DNA of 64,000 nucleotides from Hydrogenophaga sp. (GTDB lineage: Bacteria; Pseudomonadota; Gammaproteobacteria; Burkholderiales; Burkholderiaceae_C): positions 372,001-436,000 of the forward strand of contig NZ_JADMJO010000003.1 in NCBI RefSeq assembly GCF_018780385.1, in the 5' to 3' direction. Below are positions 63,035 through 64,000 of the stretch, piece after piece. How positions within the stretch are numbered: the first letter of the stretch is position 1; each line of letters opens with the position of its first letter. Position numbers and translations under genes: made by a program. Below the pieces are notes generated by a model. That model saw nothing but the letters and a program-made list of their open reading frames with translations. It was not told the DNA's origin and did no database searches.

Positions 63035-63718
63035 TCAATCGATGTAGCGCAGTCCGGCCTTCTCAAGCGGTTCACGCATCTTGTACATGTCCAGCCCCAG
63101 CACCCCGCTGGCCAGTTTGGCGCGCTTCTCGCCCTCAAAGCTCTCGCGGTGCTGCGCAGCCTCCAGCGTGGTCACCGCACGCGCGACGGGCACACACACC
63201 ACGCCATCGTCGTCGGCCACGATCACATCCCCCGGCGTCACCAGCATGCCGGCACACACCACCGGAATGTTCACCGAGCCGATGGTGGCCTTGATGCAGC
63301 CCTTGCTGCTGATGGCCTTGCTCCACACAGGAAAGCCCATCTTCTGCAGCTCCTTCACGTCGCGCACACCGGCGTCGATGATGAGAGCGCGCGCGCCACG
63401 CGCCTGAAAGCTGGTGGCCAACAGGTCGCCAAAGTAGCCATCGGTGCATTCGGCCGTGATGGCCGCCACCACGATGTCGCCGGGTTGGATCTGTTCGGCG
63501 GCCACGTGCAGCATCCAGTTGTCGCCCGGGTGCAGCAACACGGTGACGGCGGTGCCGCTGACCTGCTGACCCGCATAGATCGGGCGCATGTAAGGCTTGA
63601 GCAGACCCACGCGGCCCATGGCCTCGTGCACCGTGGCCGAGCCCAGCGCGGCCAGGCCGTCGGCGGCCGCGCGGTCGGCGCGCTGGATGTTGCGGTAAAC
63701 AACGCCGAGTTCGTACAT
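63035..63718 (-). CDS. ligK: 4-carboxy-4-hydroxy-2-oxoadipate aldolase / oxaloacetate decarboxylase (LigK/PmdF)
   Basis: RraA-fold class II aldolase of 227 residues that splits 4-carboxy-4-hydroxy-2-oxoadipate into pyruvate and oxaloacetate. The family signatures are [24 protein letters not shown] near the N-terminus, the acidic/pyruvate site [38 protein letters not shown], and [16 protein letters not shown]. The conserved Arg and Asp of the GVRD motif contact metal and pyruvate. It starts one base after the ligJ stop. A 103-nt spacer with a palindrome separates it from ligI. Confidence 0.94.
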   Translation of the reverse strand: MYELGVVYRNIQRADRAAADGLAALGSATVHEAMGRVGLLKPYMRPIYAGQQVSGTAVTVLLHPGDNWMLHVAAEQIQPGDIVVAAITAECTDGYFGDLLATSFQARGARALIIDAGVRDVKELQKMGFPVWSKAISSKGCIKATIGSVNIPVVCAGMLVTPGDVIVADDDGVVCVPVARAVTTLEAAQHRESFEGEKRAKLASGVLGLDMYKMREPLEKAGLRYID

Positions 63719-63719
63719 G

Positions 63720-64000
63720 TCAGATCCCCTTCGCCTTCAGGCGTGAATCGAGCCGTGAAAACACCCGTCGCACATTGCCTTCATAGATCTGGTGCTTGTC
63801 CTGCGCACTCAGGATCTTCGAGCCTTCGATGTAGCGCTTGGTGTCGTCGTAATAATTGCCCGTGGTCGGGTCGATGCCGCGCACCGCGCCAATCATCTCG
63901 CTGGCAAACAGCACGTTCTTCACCGGGATCACCGTGTTGAGCAGGTCGATGCCGGGCTGGTGGTAGACGCAGGTGTCGAAGAACACGTTGTTCATCACGT
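63720..64000 (-). CDS. ligJ: 4-oxalomesaconate hydratase (LigJ/PmdE), C-terminal part only (5' end outside window)
   Basis: Only the last 93 residues are in the window. They read [85 protein letters not shown]. This fits the C-terminus of the metal-dependent amidohydrolase-fold hydratase in the pathway: [14 protein letters not shown] is the barrel-end segment and [10 protein letters not shown] is the family's usual ending. It hydrates 4-oxalomesaconate to the LigK substrate. The frame runs off the right edge, so the start is not visible. It is the first gene seen of the leftward operon. Confidence 0.9.
   Translation of the reverse strand, partial: VMNNVFFDTCVYHQPGIDLLNTVIPVKNVLFASEMIGAVRGIDPTTGNYYDDTKRYIEGSKILSAQDKHQIYEGNVRRVFSRLDSRLKAKGI

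Overview
The window is about 64 kb of GC-rich chromosome, densely packed with genes and free of insertion sequences, phage genes, CRISPR arrays and rRNA. Gene content and protein character point to a Comamonadaceae betaproteobacterium (Burkholderiales), most like Hydrogenophaga or a close relative. The evidence is a complete EarP/EF-P pair, phasin, PPK2, an RpoD with a long lysine/alanine-rich N-terminus, a PEP-CTERM system, and a protocatechuate 4,5-cleavage operon in the Comamonas pmd gene order. The genus is inferred, not proven.

Layout. (a) 1-9.8 kb: one rightward operon. It holds an aldehyde dehydrogenase (cut by the window edge), a short-chain alcohol dehydrogenase, a DUF1302 outer-membrane-type protein, a DUF1329 periplasmic protein, a YCF48-like propeller, an MMPL/RND permease and an HSL-type esterase. 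It looks like an uptake and oxidation module for a hydrophobic ester or alcohol. (b) 9.9-20.3 kb: housekeeping genes. These are tRNA-His, ppiD, tRNA-Val and hupB; a tartrate/D-malate dehydrogenase with a divergent LysR regulator; an EamA exporter, pgsA and uvrC; then earP and efp. (c) 20.3-28.8 kb: an AEC permease, a LOG-family protein, and a complete tripartite RND pump (MFP, RND, OMF) with a divergent TetR repressor and an AcrR-type operator between them. (d) 28.8-36.4 kb: a long leftward block with several 4-nt stop/start overlaps (MFS, rmuC, 2-hydroxyacid dehydrogenase, NhaD-like antiporter, FKBP, nitroreductase, thioesterase, HDAC-like deacetylase). (e) 36.5-44.9 kb: phasin, patatin lipoprotein, iron-binding protein, PPK2, HSD10-type dehydrogenase, gamma-glutamyltransferase and acyl-CoA synthetase. 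(f) 45-49.6 kb: dnaG and rpoD. (g) 49.7-53.5 kb: a PrsT-like TPR protein followed by a PEP-CTERM protein with a good sigma-54 promoter. (h) 53.6-57.1 kb: a Cpx-like Spy/small ORF/response regulator/kinase operon and a divergent LprI-like gene. (i) 57-64 kb: a leftward protocatechuate 4,5-cleavage operon (ligJ-ligK-ligI-[tannase-like esterase]-ligA-ligB-ligC-aldo/keto reductase), with ligJ cut by the right edge.

The most notable points are these. A tannase/MHETase-family lipoprotein sits inside the protocatechuate operon and has lost both cysteines that normally join the catalytic Ser and His. A sigma-54 promoter precedes the PEP-CTERM gene. Paired near-identical 15-bp elements bracket the phasin promoter. 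Plausible AcrR, LiuR-type and Fur-type operators are present. The DUF1302/DUF1329/YCF48/RND cassette resembles a trans-envelope route for hydrophobic compounds. No gene in the window appears to be broken by a frameshift. All family assignments come from motif recognition, without database searches.
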